From assembly GCF_014649735.1 (NCBI RefSeq), contig NZ_BMTP01000013.1, forward strand, positions 186,001 to 250,000: DNA of 64,000 nt, written 5' to 3'. Below, piece by piece: positions 17,571 to 26,067 of this stretch. Numbering within the stretch: position 1 is the first letter of the stretch; each line of letters starts with the position of its first letter. Below the pieces are notes generated by a model that saw only the letters and a program-made list of their open reading frames with translations, was not told the origin of the DNA and ran no database searches. A program made the translations under genes and the position numbers. The DNA is from Streptomyces lavendofoliae (GTDB lineage Bacteria > Actinomycetota > Actinomycetes > Streptomycetales > Streptomycetaceae).

Positions 17571-18371
17571 ATGAGCGCGCTGCGCGTCACACCGGCCCGC
17601 CGGGGAGGCCGCGACCGGCTGTGGGTCAGCCTGCCGGACGGCCGGAGCGTCGCCTGGTACGACCCGGCCGGTAACCGGATCAGCCTGCTGTCCGAGGGGT
17701 ACGAGGACGAGGTGCTGGACGCGCTCGCGCCCTATGTCACCGGCAGGGTCACCGTCGGCCCGCCGCCCGTCCCCACCGCCTCCGAGCTGGCCCGTCTGGC
17801 CCTGCACCCGGACGACGACCTGGCCCCCAACCGCCCCGGCGAGGTCCTGCGCGGCGTGCTCGACGGGCTCGTCCGGCACCGCTTCGCGCGCCCCGACCCG
17901 CGGCCGGCGGAGCTGGCGGCCCAGCAGCGGGTGGGCGACGCGCTCGACGGGCTGGAGGGGGCGGGCTGGCGGGTCCTGCACTGTGTGCCCCTGCCGGGCG
18001 CCGCTCGGATCGACCACCTGGCGATCGGCCCGGCCGGGGTGTTCGTGGTGCGTACGGTCGCGGCGCGCGGCCGGCGGGTGCGGATCGCCGACCCGGTGGT
18101 CGCCGTCGGCCGCGCGGAGCCGCAGCCGCACCTGCGCCGGCTGCGCCAGGCCGCCGACCGGGCCGCGCACGTGCTGGCCACCGGCGTGCGGCCGGTCCTC
18201 GCGGTCGCCGGTCCGGGGCGGCTGGAGGTGCCGCGCGGCCCCGACGGCGTGACCGTGCTGAGGGACGGCGAGATCCCGTCCCTCGGGCGTCTGGGCGGGG
18301 TACTGAAACCGGCGGAGGTGGACTCCTTGTACGCGGCGGCCCGCGACCGCCGGACGTGGCTGGCGGCGTAG
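17571..18371 (+). CDS. NERD (nuclease-related) domain protein with altered catalytic motif
   Basis: The 266-residue protein contains a NERD-like core at about residues 130-235, with the hallmark ARIDHLAIGPAGVFVVRT. In active NERD nucleases the strand after GVFVV normally carries E-x-K. Here it is VRTVAARG, so the restriction-endonuclease-like site looks incomplete. The N-terminus (WVSLPDGRSVAWYDPAGNRI) is a small beta domain common to the Streptomyces members. Function is unknown. ATG 17571 follows a GGGGGTGATGGGGC stretch. It converges on the ligase gene. Confidence 0.75.
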   Translation: MSALRVTPARRGGRDRLWVSLPDGRSVAWYDPAGNRISLLSEGYEDEVLDALAPYVTGRVTVGPPPVPTASELARLALHPDDDLAPNRPGEVLRGVLDGLVRHRFARPDPRPAELAAQQRVGDALDGLEGAGWRVLHCVPLPGAARIDHLAIGPAGVFVVRTVAARGRRVRIADPVVAVGRAEPQPHLRRLRQAADRAAHVLATGVRPVLAVAGPGRLEVPRGPDGVTVLRDGEIPSLGRLGGVLKPAEVDSLYAAARDRRTWLAA

Positions 18372-18435
18372 GGACTCCCGCGCGGCGGACGTCCGGCGGA
18401 CCTCGGGGGCGGGCGCCCGGCCGCGAGGGCACGGC

Positions 18436-19350
18436 CTAGGGGCCGCGCGGCTCGTCCTTCAGCCGCAGCACGGTCGTCACGGTGTGCCGGGTGGTGCCGG
18501 TGGCGACCTCGGCCGTCAGGTCCGGCGGTACGGACCGGTAGGGCACCTCGCCGAGGCCGACGGCCGTCGCGGTGCCCGGCGCGCCGGGCGTCAGCGCGGC
18601 GAGGGCGACCCCCGCGCGGGCGCGCAGGGCGGGTGTCAGGGGGCTGGAGACCACCGGGGTGTCGTCGTCGGGCAGGACCAGCACCAGGGAGGAGGGCCGC
18701 TGCCTGCTGCCGGTGAAGCCCACCACGACCGCGTCCCGGGTGTCGGTGTGCCGGAGCTTGCGCCACGCGCGCGTGCCCGCCTTGTAGGGCTGGTCCAGGC
18801 GCTTGACGACCAGCCCCTCCACACCGATCTCCGGCAGCGTCTCGTACCAGGTCGCGGCGAGCTCCGGGTCGGTGGTCATCGGGACGGGCTGGATGGGCGG
18901 GCCCAGGTCCGCGAGCAGCTCCACCAGCCGTTCGCGGCGCACCGCGTACCGCCGTGGGCGCAGGTCGGTGCCGCCGGCCGCGAGGACGTCGAAGGCGGCG
19001 TACGAGGCGGGCAGCCGCGCGGCGAGCCCCGGCGCCCGGCCGGGGGTGGCGGCGGCCCGGCCCTGCACGGCGGCGAAGTCGATGCGCCCCTCGCGCCAGA
19101 CGACGACCTCGCCGTCCAGCACCGTGCCGTCCGGCAGTTCCCGGGCGGCGGCGGCCAGGTCGGGGAACGCGGCGGTGACGATCCGTCCCGAGCGGGCCTG
19201 GAGGACGACCCCGTCGCCGTCCCGGAAGACCACCATCCGGTGGCCGTCGAACTTGGGCTCGTACGCGAGTCCCGGCTCGCGCGGCAGTGTGCCCACCGTC
19301 CGCGCGAGGGCGACCCTCAGCGGCGGTCGCAGGGCCGGTCCCGGTGTCAC
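18436..19350 (-). CDS. ligD: ATP-dependent DNA ligase (LigD ligase domain as a separate protein)
   Basis: The 304-residue protein is a stand-alone ligase of the LigD type. The adenylation lysine is K33 in EPKFDGHR (motif KxDG). Other ligase motifs are DGEVVVW and GVEGLVVKR. The C-terminal half is an OB-fold (DTRDAVVVGFTGSRQRPSS and following). It seals breaks in Ku-dependent end joining. GTG 19350 overlaps the TGA of the polymerase gene by 4 bases, giving translational coupling. No phosphoesterase domain is present here or in the neighbours, so the three LigD activities are not all fused as in Mycobacterium or Pseudomonas. Confidence 0.92.
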   Translation of the reverse strand: MTPGPALRPPLRVALARTVGTLPREPGLAYEPKFDGHRMVVFRDGDGVVLQARSGRIVTAAFPDLAAAARELPDGTVLDGEVVVWREGRIDFAAVQGRAAATPGRAPGLAARLPASYAAFDVLAAGGTDLRPRRYAVRRERLVELLADLGPPIQPVPMTTDPELAATWYETLPEIGVEGLVVKRLDQPYKAGTRAWRKLRHTDTRDAVVVGFTGSRQRPSSLVLVLPDDDTPVVSSPLTPALRARAGVALAALTPGAPGTATAVGLGEVPYRSVPPDLTAEVATGTTRHTVTTVLRLKDEPRGP

Positions 19351-20231
19351 GGCAGCCGCCCGGCCAGGTCCGGGTCCAGCAGGGGCGCCAGCAGGTCGCC
19401 GTGGTCCCGGAGGCGGGGGGCCATGTCCGCCATGAGGAACGTGAGCCGCGCCGGGTCGCCGCAGGACTCGACCTCCTCCCAGGTCACCGGCGCGGAGGCG
19501 GCCGGTTCGCGGCGGGCGCGCAGGGTGTAGGGGGCGGCGGTGGTCTTGGCGGCGTTGTTCTGGCTGTGGTCCACGAACACCTTGCCCGGCCGCAGCGCCT
19601 TGGTCATCCGGTGCACGACCAGCGCGGGGAGCTCCGCCTCGGCCTCGACGGCGAGCCGCTTCGCGTACGCCTGGACCCGCTCGGAGGGGGCCGGTTCCAG
19701 CGGCACGTACAGGTGCAGGCCCTTGGCGCCGGACGTCTTGGCGTACGCCTCCAGCCCGTCCGCCGCGAGGCGCTCCCGCAGCCAGAGCGCGACCTCGCAG
19801 CACTCGACGACGGTCGCGGGCGGCCCGGGGTCCAGGTCGAGGACCAGCCGGTCGGCGAGGGCGGGGGCGCCGGCCAGCCACTGGGGAGTGTGGAGCTCCA
19901 CGACCAGGTTCGCCGCCCACATCAGGGACGGCAGGTCCTGGACGAGCACTTGGCGGGCGGTGGCGTCCTCCGACCGGGGGACGGAGACCGTTTTCACCCA
20001 GGAGGGTGTGCCGGGCGGCGGGTTCTTGGTGAAGAACAGCTGGCCGTCGGGCCCGTCGGGGTAGCGGAGGAACGACAGGGGGCGGTCCAGCAGGTGGGGG
20101 AGGAGGCAGGGCGCGACGGTCGCGTAGTAGTGCAGGATCTCGCCCTTGGTGGTCCCGGTGGCGGGATGGATGACCTTCTCCAGGTTGCTGAGCGCCAGGC
20201 GCCGCCCCTCCACCTCCGTGATCGGCGTCAT
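19347..20231 (-). CDS. LigD-type polymerase/primase (AEP family)
   Basis: The 294-residue protein matches the LigD polymerase domain. It has the catalytic pair in LVLDLDPGPP, the loop KTSGAKGLHLYVPL and the signature VFVDHSQNNAAKTTAAPYTL. Such enzymes fill gaps, preferably with ribonucleotides, at Ku-bound ends. The start ATG 20231 is preferred because upstream in-frame codons would run into the Ku gene region. The ligase gene is coupled by a 4-base overlap, and the Ku gene starts divergently 40 bases away, so all three end-joining genes share one short promoter region. Confidence 0.92.
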   Translation of the reverse strand: MTPITEVEGRRLALSNLEKVIHPATGTTKGEILHYYATVAPCLLPHLLDRPLSFLRYPDGPDGQLFFTKNPPPGTPSWVKTVSVPRSEDATARQVLVQDLPSLMWAANLVVELHTPQWLAGAPALADRLVLDLDPGPPATVVECCEVALWLRERLAADGLEAYAKTSGAKGLHLYVPLEPAPSERVQAYAKRLAVEAEAELPALVVHRMTKALRPGKVFVDHSQNNAAKTTAAPYTLRARREPAASAPVTWEEVESCGDPARLTFLMADMAPRLRDHGDLLAPLLDPDLAGRLP

Positions 20232-20271
20232 ACGATGAGAATCCCACGAATCAGGACGAAAGGGATGAAAC

Positions 20272-21288
20272 GTGCGATCCATCTGGAATGGCGCCATCTC
20301 ATTCGGTCTGGTCAGCATCCCCATCAAGCTGGTGAACGCGACCGAGAACCGGTCGATCTCCTTCCGGCAGATCCACACGGAGGACGGCGGCCGGATCCGC
20401 TACCGCAAGGTGTGCGAGCTGGACGGCGAGGAGGTGTCGTCGGACGAGATCGGCAAGGCGTACGAGGAGGCCGACGGGACCATGATCCCGATCACCGACG
20501 AGGACCTGGCCTCCCTGCCGCTGCCGACCGCGAAGACGATCGAGATCGTCGCGTTCGTCCCGGCGGCGCAGATCGACCCGTTGCAGATCGACACGGCGTA
20601 CTACCTGTCGGCCAACGGTGTGCCGGCCGCGAAGCCCTACACGCTGCTGCGGGAGGCGCTCAAGCGCAGCGAGCGGGTCGCGATCGCGAAGTTCGCGCTG
20701 CGCGGGCGCGAGCGGCTGGGGATGCTGCGGGTCGTCGACGACGTCATCGCCATGCACGGGCTGCTGTGGCCGGACGAGATCCGCCGCCCCGAGGGCGTCG
20801 CCCCGGACACCTCCGTGACGGTCCGCGAGGCCGAACTGGACCTGGCGGACGCACTGATGGACACCCTCGGCGAGGTCGACATCGAGTCGCTGCACGACGA
20901 CTACCGGACGGCGGTGGAGGAGATGATCGCCGCGAAGGCGGAGGGCACCGAGGTCGCGGCGCCCAGGGAGGAACGGCCAGGCGGCCAGGTCATCGACCTG
21001 ATGGCGGCGCTGGAGAGCAGCGTCCGGGCGGCCCGGGAGGCCCGCGGCGAGGGCGAACCCGAGGCACAGGTGCACGAGCTGTCGGGCCGCAAGAAGACCG
21101 CCGCCGCCCGCAGCGCGCCCAAGGAGAGCGGTACGAAGAAGTCCACGGCCAAGACGGCCGCGAAGAAGGCGGCGCCGGCCCGCAAGTCCACCTCCAAGTC
21201 CGCTGCGGGCGGCAAGGCGGCGGAGAAGAAGACCACCGCGAAGAAGGCCGCCCCCAAGAAGACCCCGCCCCGCAAACGCGCCTCCTGA
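20272..21288 (+). CDS. ku: Ku end-binding protein with Lys/Ala-rich C-terminal tail
   Basis: The 338-residue protein starts with the canonical bacterial Ku sequence MRSIWNGAISFGLVSIPIKL. The Ku core covers about residues 1-255. The C-terminal 75 residues are a basic, repetitive tail (for example KKSTAKTAAKKAAPARKSTS and KKTTAKKAAPKKTPPRKRAS) like histone H1 tails. Such tails bind DNA and modulate threading on ends. The protein recruits the LigD-type ligase and polymerase encoded divergently. GTG 20272 is supported by AAAGGGATG upstream. Confidence 0.93.
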   Translation: MRSIWNGAISFGLVSIPIKLVNATENRSISFRQIHTEDGGRIRYRKVCELDGEEVSSDEIGKAYEEADGTMIPITDEDLASLPLPTAKTIEIVAFVPAAQIDPLQIDTAYYLSANGVPAAKPYTLLREALKRSERVAIAKFALRGRERLGMLRVVDDVIAMHGLLWPDEIRRPEGVAPDTSVTVREAELDLADALMDTLGEVDIESLHDDYRTAVEEMIAAKAEGTEVAAPREERPGGQVIDLMAALESSVRAAREARGEGEPEAQVHELSGRKKTAAARSAPKESGTKKSTAKTAAKKAAPARKSTSKSAAGGKAAEKKTTAKKAAPKKTPPRKRAS

Positions 21289-21535
21289 CCCCGAGTCCCC
21301 CGCCGCCGCCCCCCCGCTCCCCCCTCCGCCGCCGGCCACCCGCCGGGGCCGCCCCGCCCACCGGGTTCCGGGGCGCCGTGGGGGCGGCCGGATTGGCTAC
21401 CGTCCGAAGCAGGGGGACCGCGGCGGGGGAACGACCGCCCCGCCGTACCGCCGCCGTGGGCCCTCCGCAGTCGCCGCGCCCCCGAACAGGGCGCGGAAGC
21501 ACCGTCTTTCAGGCCCTCGACGTCAGGAAGTACGC
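21289..21535. other. Intergenic region between Ku and the glycosyltransferase gene
   Basis: These 247 bases begin with a pyrimidine-rich, C-run stretch and become purine-rich toward the right (GCAGGGGGACCGCGGCGGGG). No gene is seen on either strand. The right part should hold the promoter of the glycosyltransferase gene, but no consensus elements stand out. Confidence 0.5.
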
Positions 21536-22756
21536 ATGAATTCCGCAGCACCCCGCACCCCTCCCGCCATACGCGCCGACCTGCTCACCCGGGAGTACCC
21601 GCCCGAGATCTACGGCGGCGCCGGGGTCCACGCCGGCGAACTCGCCCAGGAGCTGCGCGCGCTGGTCGACCTGCGGGTGCACTGCTTCGGGGAGCCCCGC
21701 ACCGCGCCCGGCGTGACCGCGTACCGGGAACCCGAGGCGGTCGCGGGCGCCAACCCGGCCCTGCGCACCCTCGCGGTGAACGTGGAGATGGCCGCCCGCT
21801 GCGAGGGCGCCGACGTGGTGCACAGCCACACCTGGTACGCCAACGCCGCCGGGCACCTGGCCCAGGTCCTGTACGGCGTACCGCATGTGATGACCATGCA
21901 CAGCCTGGAGCCGCTGCGGCCCTGGAAGGCCGAGCAGCTGGGCGGCGGGTACGCCCTGTCCTCGCTGGTGGAGCGGACCGCGATCGAGGCCGCGGACGCC
22001 GTCGTCGCCGTGTCGCGGGGGATGCGCGACGACATCCTGCGCGTCTACCCGGACGTCGACCCCGAGCGCGTCCACGTGGTGCACAACGGCATCGACACCG
22101 CCGTCCAGCGCCCCGACCACCGGGTGGCGGCCCTGGAGCGGTACGGCGTCGACCCGGCCCGGCCCATCGTGCTCTTCGTGGGCCGGGTGACCCGCCAGAA
22201 GGGGCTGCCGCAACTGCTGCGCGCCGCCTTCGAGCTGGACCCGGCCGCGCAGCTGGTGCTGTGCTGCGGGCAGCCGGACACCCCCGAGATCGCGGCGGAG
22301 ACGGCCGCGCTCGTCGACGAGCTGGGCCGGGTGCGGGGCGGGGTGGTCCGTGTCGACGGCATGCTCGACCCGGAGTCGCTGCGCCAGTTCCTCACGCACG
22401 CGACGGTGTTCGTCTGCCCCTCGCTGTACGAGCCGATGGGCATCGTCAACCTGGAGGCCATGGCGTGCGGCACGGCGGTCGTCGCCACCGCCACCGGCGG
22501 CATCCCGGAGGTCGTCGCCCACGGGGAGACCGGGCTGCTCGTCCCGATCGAGCAGGAGCGGGACGGCACCGGCACACCGCTCGACGAGAAGCGGTTCGCC
22601 TCCGACCTGGCGGCGGCCGTCAACCTGCTGCTCGCCGACCCGGCCCGCGCGGCCGCGATGGGCGCGGCCGGGCGCGCCCGGGCGGAGGAACGGTTCAGCT
22701 GGCGGGAGGCGGCCCGCCGGGTGCACGCCGTCTACCAGGGGCTGCTCCACTCCTGA
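21536..22756 (+). CDS. glgM: GT4-type glycogen synthase / maltose-1-phosphate synthase (GlgA/GlgM)
   Basis: The 406-residue protein is a GT-B glycosyltransferase. The N-terminal donor/acceptor loop is TREYPPEIYGGAGVHAGELA. The C-terminal domain has LFVGRVTRQKGL and the nucleotide-sugar motif PSLYEPMGIVNLEAMACGT. Actinobacterial members of this group were first called GlgA and later shown in Mycobacterium to make maltose-1-phosphate from ADP-glucose and glucose-1-phosphate (GlgM). That product is the substrate of GlgE, encoded at 41.8-44.0 kb here. Assignment to GlgM rather than GlgA rests on family resemblance. The start has AGGAAG 5 bases upstream. Confidence 0.85.
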   Translation: MNSAAPRTPPAIRADLLTREYPPEIYGGAGVHAGELAQELRALVDLRVHCFGEPRTAPGVTAYREPEAVAGANPALRTLAVNVEMAARCEGADVVHSHTWYANAAGHLAQVLYGVPHVMTMHSLEPLRPWKAEQLGGGYALSSLVERTAIEAADAVVAVSRGMRDDILRVYPDVDPERVHVVHNGIDTAVQRPDHRVAALERYGVDPARPIVLFVGRVTRQKGLPQLLRAAFELDPAAQLVLCCGQPDTPEIAAETAALVDELGRVRGGVVRVDGMLDPESLRQFLTHATVFVCPSLYEPMGIVNLEAMACGTAVVATATGGIPEVVAHGETGLLVPIEQERDGTGTPLDEKRFASDLAAAVNLLLADPARAAAMGAAGRARAEERFSWREAARRVHAVYQGLLHS

Positions 22757-22896
22757 CCCGCCGCGCGCCACCGGTACCGGCCGCCGCCCGGTGCCCCCTC
22801 GCGCCACCCGCCGCACCGGAACCACGCCTTCACGGGTACCCGCCGAGCCGCCCGGCGGCCGCTCCCGGCCGACCTCATGTTGTCGCGCCGGAAGCT

Positions 22897-22937
22897 TTGA
22901 CCCCGCCGTACCGGGCGCCGTTAGCGTCGTCGTCATG
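22897..22937 (+). promoter_or_regulatory. Promoter of the SDR gene, shared type with the ltrA promoter
   Basis: TTGACC (22897-22902), 19 bases, TAGCGT (22922-22927), 7 bases, ATG 22935. The spacer CCGCCGTACCGGGCGCCGT closely resembles the sequence in front of the LtrA gene at 27388-27426. The transcript would be leaderless. Confidence 0.6.
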
Positions 22938-23642
22938 TCCCACGCGCCGCACACAATCCGCACCGCGCTGGTCACCGGCGGCAACCGGGGTATCGGCCTG
23001 GAGACCTGCCGTCAGCTGGGCCGGGCCGGCCTCGACGTCGTCCTGGCCGCGCGCGACCCCGCGCGCGGCCGGGCGGCGGCCGACCGGCTCGCCCGGCAGG
23101 GCCTGGCCGTACGGTTCGAGCAGCTCGATGTCACCGACGGCGAGAGCGTGCGGGCGTGCGCCGACCGGCTGGCGCACGACGGCGTGGAGGTCGACGCCCT
23201 CGTCAACAACGCGGGCGTCTACCCCACCGAGTCGTTCTTCTCGCTCGACGAGGAGACGATGCGCCAGTCGCTCGACGTCAACCTGATGGGCGCGTTCCAC
23301 ACCTGCCGGGCCTTCGTCCCGGACATGGTCCGGCGCGGCCGCGGCCGGGTCGTGAACGTGTCCTCCGGCCTCGGCGCGATGACCGACAACGTCCCTTCCC
23401 CGGCCGCGTACGGCATCGCCAAGGCCGCGCTCAACGCGCTCACGCTCGTCGTCTCCGCCGCCGTCCCGCCCTCGGTCAAGGTCAACGCCGTCTGCCCCGG
23501 CTGGGTCCGCACCGACATGGGCGGCTCCTGGGCTCCGACGAGCGTGGAGAAGGGGGCGGACACGGTCACCTGGCTGGCGCTGCTCCCGGACGAGGGTCCC
23601 ACCGGCGGATTCTTCCGCGCACGCCGGCGGATCCCGTGGTGA
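22935..23642 (+). CDS. Short-chain dehydrogenase/reductase
   Basis: The 235-residue protein is a classical SDR. It has TGGNRGIG for NAD(P) binding (residues 14-21), NNAG after strand 4, the catalytic Ser in VVNVSSG and YxxxK in AAYGIAKAAL. After the PG motif it has CPGWVRTDMGG. The substrate is unknown; family members reduce carbonyls or oxidise alcohols. The gene starts the left-hand accessory unit of region 2, followed by two SnoaL-like genes and an MFS exporter gene, with gaps of about 30-50 bases. Confidence 0.88.
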   Translation: MSHAPHTIRTALVTGGNRGIGLETCRQLGRAGLDVVLAARDPARGRAAADRLARQGLAVRFEQLDVTDGESVRACADRLAHDGVEVDALVNNAGVYPTESFFSLDEETMRQSLDVNLMGAFHTCRAFVPDMVRRGRGRVVNVSSGLGAMTDNVPSPAAYGIAKAALNALTLVVSAAVPPSVKVNAVCPGWVRTDMGGSWAPTSVEKGADTVTWLALLPDEGPTGGFFRARRRIPW

Positions 23643-23671
23643 ACGGCCCCCCACACACGAAGGGAAGAACG

Positions 23672-24154
23672 ATGAAGCTCTCCTCCCGCGGCCGAGGGCG
23701 CCGCACGGCGGGCATCGTGACCGCCGCCGTCCTGATCTTCGGCATCGGCGCCGCCTTCAGCAGCGACTACGTCCAGGCCGCGGCGAGCGAGGCGCTGCGG
23801 GCCACACCCCAGGCGCACGAGCCGAAGGCCCTGTCCTCCCTCGACCCCGCCGTCCGCGCCTACGTGGACGCGGTCGACGACGCGGACGCGGACGCCCTGG
23901 CCGCCGCGTTCCACGAGGACGGCACGGTCACCGACACCGGGCGCCGGTTCCAGGGGCGGGACGCCATCCGTGCCTGGGCGGCGGACGAGGTGATCGGCGG
24001 CAAGGTCACCGTGCTCGGTCACACGCCCGGCGAGAACGGCACGACCGTGCTGCTGCGGTTCGACCCCGCGGGCCTGCTCGCCGGGTTCCGGGCCCGCTAC
24101 GAGTTCACGGTCGTGGACGGGCTCATCCACCGCGTGTCCATGAGCTACGCCTGA
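23672..24154 (+). CDS. Exported NTF2/SnoaL-fold protein
   Basis: The 160-residue protein has a cleavable signal peptide (RTAGIVTAAVLIFGIGAAFS, cleavage near VQAAA). A SnoaL-like domain covers residues 55-160: AYVDAVDDADADALAAAFHE, then GRRFQGRDAIRAWA. It is a paralogue of the next gene (shared GRRFxGxDxIRxWA and EVIGGxxTVL motifs), so the pair arose by tandem duplication. The export of a SnoaL domain is unusual. Ligand or activity is unknown. The start is ATG 23672 with AAGGGAAG upstream. Confidence 0.78.
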   Translation: MKLSSRGRGRRTAGIVTAAVLIFGIGAAFSSDYVQAAASEALRATPQAHEPKALSSLDPAVRAYVDAVDDADADALAAAFHEDGTVTDTGRRFQGRDAIRAWAADEVIGGKVTVLGHTPGENGTTVLLRFDPAGLLAGFRARYEFTVVDGLIHRVSMSYA

Positions 24155-24181
24155 CCACCGACCCCCACAGGGAGAAATGTC

Positions 24182-24703
24182 ATGAGAAAGCGTGTGATAC
24201 CTCCGGTCGCCCTCACCGCCGCCCTGCTCCTGGGCGCGACCGCCTGCTCCGGCGACGGCGACGGCGCGGGCACCCCGAGCGCCACCACCGCCACCGGCGG
24301 CGCGCAGGACCGGGCCGCCGCCTCCCCCGCGCCCAGCGACACCGTCTCGCGGGTACGGGAGTCCGCCCCGGCCGGCGACGACAGCGACGCCGTCGACCCC
24401 GCCGCCCAGGCATACGTCGACGCCGTGGCCGCCGAGGACCTCGACGCGCTCGTCGCCGCCTTCCACCCGGACGCCGAACTCACCGACGTCGGACGCCGGT
24501 TCGACGGACACGACGAGATCCGCCGGTGGGCGGACAACGAGGTGATCGGCGGCAGGCTCACCGTCCTGAAGAACACCCCCAAGAGCAACGGCACCACCCT
24601 CCTCGTCCGCTTCGCCCCCGGCGGCACCGGCGGCTTCGAGGCCAACTACGAGTTCGACGTCCGCGACGGACGCATCGAGAAGCTGAACCTCCAGTACGCC
24701 TGA
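24182..24703 (+). CDS. Lipoprotein with NTF2/SnoaL fold
   Basis: The 173-residue protein has a lipoprotein signal (ALLLGATACSGDGDG, lipobox LGATAC, with Thr-Ala before the Cys). A Ser/Thr/Ala-rich linker follows and then a SnoaL-like domain (AYVDAVAAEDLDALVAAFHP and GRRFDGHDEIRRWADNEVIG). It is the paralogue of the preceding exported protein. It should be membrane-tethered on the outside, while its sister may be released. The pair might bind or process an exported small molecule together with the MFS exporter downstream; this is inference from position. Confidence 0.78.
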   Translation: MRKRVIPPVALTAALLLGATACSGDGDGAGTPSATTATGGAQDRAAASPAPSDTVSRVRESAPAGDDSDAVDPAAQAYVDAVAAEDLDALVAAFHPDAELTDVGRRFDGHDEIRRWADNEVIGGRLTVLKNTPKSNGTTLLVRFAPGGTGGFEANYEFDVRDGRIEKLNLQYA

Positions 24704-24750
24704 CCGGCCCGAGCAGAGTCGAAGCACAGCTGAAGAAGAAGGGCTCCCGC

Positions 24751-26004
24751 ATGAGCACCGCAACCCACACCGGGCCCGGCCCGACCCGTAACAAACTGGC
24801 GCTGGCCGCGCTGGGTCTCGGCGCGTTCGTCATCGGGACCGCCGAGCTCGTCATCGTCGGCGTGCTCAGTTTGATCTCCGACGACCTGGACATCTCCGTC
24901 AGCACGGCGGGCCTGCTGGTCACCGCCTACGCGCTCGGCGTCTCCCTGGGCGGGCCGGTCGTGAGCGCGGCGACCATCCGGCTGCCCCGGCACACCCTGC
25001 TGTGGGCCGCCCTCGCCGTCTTCATCGCCGGCAACCTGGTCGCCGTCTTCTCCGCCGCCTTCGGGCTGCTGCTGGCCGCCCGGGTGCTGTGCGGCGCCAT
25101 CCACGGCCTGTACCTCGGCGCCGCGTCCACCGTGGCGACCGGTCTGGTGGCGCCCGAGCACCGGGGCCAGGCCGTCGGTCTGGTCTTCGGCGGCATCTCC
25201 GTCTCCACCGTGATCGGCGTGCCGCTGGGCACCCTGATCGGCCAGGGCCTCGGCTGGCAGGCCACCTTCGGCAGCGTCGTCGTGCTCGGCGCGCTGGCGC
25301 TGGTCGCCACGCTGGTGTGCGTGCCGCGGGTCGAGCACCGCGGCGGCGAGAGCCTCGGGGCGCAGGCCCGGCACGCCTTCCACCCCCGGGTGCTGGCGAT
25401 GCTGGCGGCCACGGTCCTGCTGATGGGGTCCCAGTTCATCGCCTTCACCTACCTCACCCCGTTCCTGGAGGACGTCACCGGCATCTCCGGCGGCGCGGTG
25501 GGCGCCTTCCTGCTGATCTTCGGTGTCTTCAGTGCCATCGGTACGTTCGCGGGCGGCCGGTTCGCCGACATCAACGCCTCCGCCACCCTCCTGGTGGGCA
25601 ACCTGGTGGTGATCGTGGCCATGGCGGCGCTGTGGGCGTTCGGCTCCAACGCCTGGCTGGTGGCGCTGGCCCTGGCCGGCTGGGGCATCGTCGGTTTCGG
25701 CGTCACCCCGTCCTTCCAGCTGCGCGTCATCTCGCTCGCCGGCGAGGGCGCCGACCTGGCGGCCACGCTCGGTGCCTCGGCCGCCAACGTGGGGGTCGCC
25801 GCCGGCGCGGCGGTCGGCGGCTGGGCCCTGGCCGCCTTCGGCACGGGCGAGGTGCCGGTCGTCGCGCTGGTCGCGGCGGTCGTCGCCCTGCCGGTGGTGT
25901 GGGCCACCCGCTTCCTGAAGGTGCCGCGGGTCCCGGCACCCGGCCCCGCCGTGGCCGGTGAGGACGGCGTGAGCGGCACCGTGCCGGTGGCGACGGCCGG
26001 CTGA
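24751..26004 (+). CDS. MFS exporter (DHA1 family, CmlR/YdhP-like), copy 1
   Basis: The 417-residue protein has 12 predicted membrane helices and the DHA1 drug-exporter hallmarks, such as GAFVIGTAELVIVGVLSLIS and GVPLGTLIGQGLGWQ. Family members export drugs, sugars or arabinose-like compounds by proton antiport. It is strikingly similar throughout its length to the MFS protein at 31134-32342 (by eye around 70% identical in the N-terminal half). ATG 24751 follows an AAGAAGAAGGG stretch. A strong hairpin lies downstream. Confidence 0.88.
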   Translation: MSTATHTGPGPTRNKLALAALGLGAFVIGTAELVIVGVLSLISDDLDISVSTAGLLVTAYALGVSLGGPVVSAATIRLPRHTLLWAALAVFIAGNLVAVFSAAFGLLLAARVLCGAIHGLYLGAASTVATGLVAPEHRGQAVGLVFGGISVSTVIGVPLGTLIGQGLGWQATFGSVVVLGALALVATLVCVPRVEHRGGESLGAQARHAFHPRVLAMLAATVLLMGSQFIAFTYLTPFLEDVTGISGGAVGAFLLIFGVFSAIGTFAGGRFADINASATLLVGNLVVIVAMAALWAFGSNAWLVALALAGWGIVGFGVTPSFQLRVISLAGEGADLAATLGASAANVGVAAGAAVGGWALAAFGTGEVPVVALVAAVVALPVVWATRFLKVPRVPAPGPAVAGEDGVSGTVPVATAG

Positions 26005-26020
26005 GGCCGGCCGCCGGACG

Positions 26021-26062
26021 GGCGGCGGGGGAACCGGGGCGGAACCCGGTTCCCCCGCCGCC
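26021..26062. terminator. Bidirectional terminator hairpin
   Basis: GGCGGCGGGGGAACCGGG (26021-26038) pairs perfectly with 26045-26062 to form an 18-bp stem with the 6-base loop GCGGAA. It sits between two convergent genes, 17 bases after the MFS stop and 5 bases after the propeller gene's stop, as expected for a terminator used from both sides. Confidence 0.85.
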
Positions 26063-26067
26063 GCGCG

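Noticed and set aside
22769..22793. Terminator after the GlgA/GlgM-type gene
   Set aside because: CACCGG and CCGGTG arms are separated by 13 bases with a weak 6-bp stem; too little to call.
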